From: Kiritimatiellota bacterium B12222
Lineage (GTDB): Bacteria > Verrucomicrobiota > Kiritimatiellia > SS1-B-03-39 > UBA6053
Assembly (NCBI GenBank): GCA_029719485.1
Contig: CP120722.1
Span: forward strand, 558,001-622,000
Length of the DNA stretch: 64,000 bases
Direction of reading: 5' to 3'
In this document: one piece after another, positions 62,741 through 64,000 of the stretch
Layout of the letters: every line of letters begins with the position of its first letter
How positions within the stretch are numbered: the stretch's first letter is position 1
Notes under the pieces: generated by a model
What the model was told of the DNA's origin: nothing
Seen by the model: only the letters and a program-made list of their open reading frames with translations
Database searches by the model: none
Translations under genes and position numbers: made by a program

Positions 62741-62960
62741 CAGCTTGTTCGCGTTCTTCGGTGGCGACCAGGGATTTGCCTTGGTTGTGGACTTCCAGCA
62801 TGAGTTTGGTGGCGAGGGAACGGTTATAGTTGAATACTTTTTGTAAAACGTACACGACGTAGGGCATTAAATTAACGGGGTCGTCCCAGACCACGATGTT
62901 CCAGGGGATATCGAGATCGGTGAGGGTCTCGGTTTCGGTTTGGGTGTGGGGATTTCCCAT
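62679..62960 (-). CDS. clpS: ATP-dependent Clp protease adaptor ClpS
   Basis: 93 residues from the ATG at 62960, which shares one base with the yjbQ stop (TAATG). ClpS core: IPWNIVVWDDPVNLMPYVVYVLQKVFNYNRSLATKLMLEVHNQGKSLV, close to the actinobacterial-type NDPVNLM motif that binds N-degrons, and LHSYGLQATLRR at the end. Delivers N-end-rule substrates to ClpA/ClpC. Its last ~17 codons are duplicated in the repeat cluster downstream; the gene itself is intact. Confidence 0.93.
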   Translation of the reverse strand: MGNPHTQTETETLTDLDIPWNIVVWDDPVNLMPYVVYVLQKVFNYNRSLATKLMLEVHNQGKSLVATEEREQAELHLHQLHSYGLQATLRRAE

Positions 62961-63388
62961 TAGTTTGTGTCTCCCCAAGCGGTGAGCATGAGTTTGCGGG
63001 AACCACCGTGATTGCGGTGTTCGCAGAGGTAAATGCCTTGCCAGGTGCCGAGGGCGAGGCGTCCGGATTGGATGGGCAGTTGGAGGGAGGGACCCAATAA
63101 GCTGGCTTTAATGTGGGCGGGCATGTCATCGGGCCCTTCTAAGGTATGCAAATAGTAGGGTTCATTTTCGCGGACAGAGGCGTTGAAATGTGACTCAAAA
63201 TCGTCGAGAACTTCGGGACTGGCGTTTTCATTGAGGGTGAGTGAGGCGGAGGTATGTTGTATGAATATCTGGAGCATTCCGCAACGAATGGCCTGTATTT
63301 CAGGGAGTTCCTGCATGATTTCCCGGGTAACCAAGTGAAATCCACGGGGGCGGGCGGTTAAACTGATCTGTTTTTGAATCCATTTCAT
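62960..63388 (-). CDS. YjbQ / UPF0047 family protein
   Basis: 142 residues from the ATG at 63388 (MKWIQKQISL), which matches the family start; the frame is open further upstream but without homology. Family motifs: IQHTSASLTLNENASPEVLDDFE, HTLEGPDDMPAHIKASLLG, LGTWQGIYLCEHRNHGGSRKL. Members are described as having weak thiamin-phosphate synthase activity; true role unclear. Followed by clpS with a shared base. Confidence 0.93.
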   Translation of the reverse strand: MKWIQKQISLTARPRGFHLVTREIMQELPEIQAIRCGMLQIFIQHTSASLTLNENASPEVLDDFESHFNASVRENEPYYLHTLEGPDDMPAHIKASLLGPSLQLPIQSGRLALGTWQGIYLCEHRNHGGSRKLMLTAWGDTN

Positions 63389-63505
63389 GTGAAGGTGATA
63401 TGTGGGGAAAAGGGGGAGGTCAATGCCAAGTTGGGGCGGGGTGTTGGGTGAAGTCCCCTGTAATTGTGGCTTCACAGCCTTGCTTTCCTTCGTTATGGAA
63501 GGGGG

Positions 63506-64000
63506 ATGCGAACACTTCTGCTTTTTTCTTTCATTTTCATGACTTCCCTCCTGCCTCTGCACGCGCAGAATCGCGCCCAACCTGTGGACGGCTTTGCGGC
63601 GGAAGTGGACGGGGTGATTATTACGGTGGGGGATGTGATTGAGCAAATTCGTCCGCAGTTGATGCAATTGCGCAAGGAAAGCAAAGGGGCCGCTTTTGTG
63701 CAGAAGCAGGCGGAATTGTTTAACGATGGCTTGGAGAAGCAGATTGAGCAGAAGTTGATGTTGGCGCAATTTAATAAAGTGGGAGCGGAATTGCCGGCGG
63801 GTATGGTGAGGGAACGAAAGGATTTGGTGATTCGGGAGCGGTTTGATGGCAGTCAGCAGGCCTTTATTGAGGCGCTGCGTCAGGTGGGGAAAACCGAAAA
63901 GGATTGGGAAGATGAAATGATGGAGCAGATGATCACGCAATCGATGGTGCAACAATTTGTGCGTGGGCAAATCAATGTTTCTCCCCGGGAAATTCGGGAG
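63506..64000 (+). CDS. SurA-like periplasmic chaperone / peptidyl-prolyl isomerase, N-terminal part
   Basis: An open frame starts at the ATG at 63506 (AAGGGGG 4 bp upstream) and runs off the right edge (165 codons). Signal peptide about 21 residues long (RTLLLFSFIFMTSLLPLHA). The next part, GFAAEVDGVIITVGDVIEQIRPQL, then KQIEQKLMLAQFNKVG, is the SurA N-terminal chaperone domain (SurA_N). The parvulin domain would lie beyond the window. Assists outer-membrane protein folding. Confidence 0.75.
   Translation, partial: MRTLLLFSFIFMTSLLPLHAQNRAQPVDGFAAEVDGVIITVGDVIEQIRPQLMQLRKESKGAAFVQKQAELFNDGLEKQIEQKLMLAQFNKVGAELPAGMVRERKDLVIRERFDGSQQAFIEALRQVGKTEKDWEDEMMEQMITQSMVQQFVRGQINVSPREIRE

Noticed and set aside
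62960..63970. 336-codon reading frame extending yjbQ upstream
   Set aside because: Only the last 142 codons match the family; the upstream part overlaps the oppositely oriented SurA-like gene and has no likeness.

Overview
The window looks like a chromosomal piece of a Gram-negative bacterium of the PVC group (Verrucomicrobiota / Kiritimatiellota / Lentisphaerota side). This is inferred from gene content: a chlamydia-like class Ic ribonucleotide reductase with an extended NrdA, an exosortase/EpsI pair, a sialate O-acetylesterase-type enzyme, helix-turn-helix/EIIA fusions, a eukaryote-like protein kinase, a RAYT-type transposase and a sulfated-polysaccharide locus. I saw no rRNA and only one tRNA (Thr, CGT).

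Layout. 1-4.3 kb: the start of a c-type cytochrome lipoprotein and two tandem secreted YD-repeat-like paralogues whose C-terminal halves are almost identical. 4.4-10.4 kb: housekeeping genes (asnS, DJ-1/PfpI, esterase, hemW, HTH-EIIA, tRNA-Thr) and one frameshifted SRPBCC gene. 10.4-15.3 kb: nrdB-nrdA behind a control region with a NrdR-box-like site, a perfect DnaA box and two identical dyads. 15.4-18.5 kb: a CoA-binding protein, a helical protein, a glycosyltransferase and an Rsm22-like methyltransferase. 18.7-27.5 kb, mostly minus strand: esterase, sufS-Rieske, HAD-chlorite-dismutase-like-FHA, gmhB, epsI-xrt, psiE-like.

27.5-51 kb: a RAYT transposase, a CPBP protease, a kinase-glycosidase fusion, then a long polysaccharide locus: cysC (APS kinase), glf, a sugar-nucleotide epimerase, a GbsR-like regulator, acetyltransferase, flippase, two sulfotransferases, Wzy-like polymerase and six glycosyltransferases plus a WcaF-like acetyltransferase. 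cysC could supply PAPS to the sulfotransferases, so the product is probably a sulfated, galactofuranose- and uronate-containing exopolysaccharide. About 38.58-46.65 kb is strongly AT-rich and looks acquired, and its right edge falls inside a glycosyltransferase gene. 51.3-64 kb: zinc-ribbon protein, NUDIX, lipoate ligase, RlmD-like methyltransferase, RdgC-like protein, Ser/Thr kinase, TPR/GspE-N-like protein, glycosyltransferase, clpS, yjbQ and the start of a SurA-like chaperone.

The most unusual layer is the DNA between the genes. Six intergenic clusters (about 31.8-32.6, 34.55-35.94, 37.07-37.77, 50.93-51.19, 53.1-54.44 and 61.2-62.56 kb) are built from a common kit of parts: 7-bp arrays of type (C/G)AAC(A/G)T(C/T), 7-bp arrays of type GGTCANN, 6-bp arrays of type ATCGNN, and longer blocks, among them one with a perfect 9-bp-stem hairpin (nine intact copies). 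All clusters start at or within the 3' end of a plus-strand gene, all are in the same orientation, some supply the host gene's stop codon, one has copied the 3' end of clpS, and two heptamer arrays lie inside an intact glycosyltransferase reading frame. With the RAYT gene nearby this may be an active REP-like/heptamer repeat system; that link is inference.
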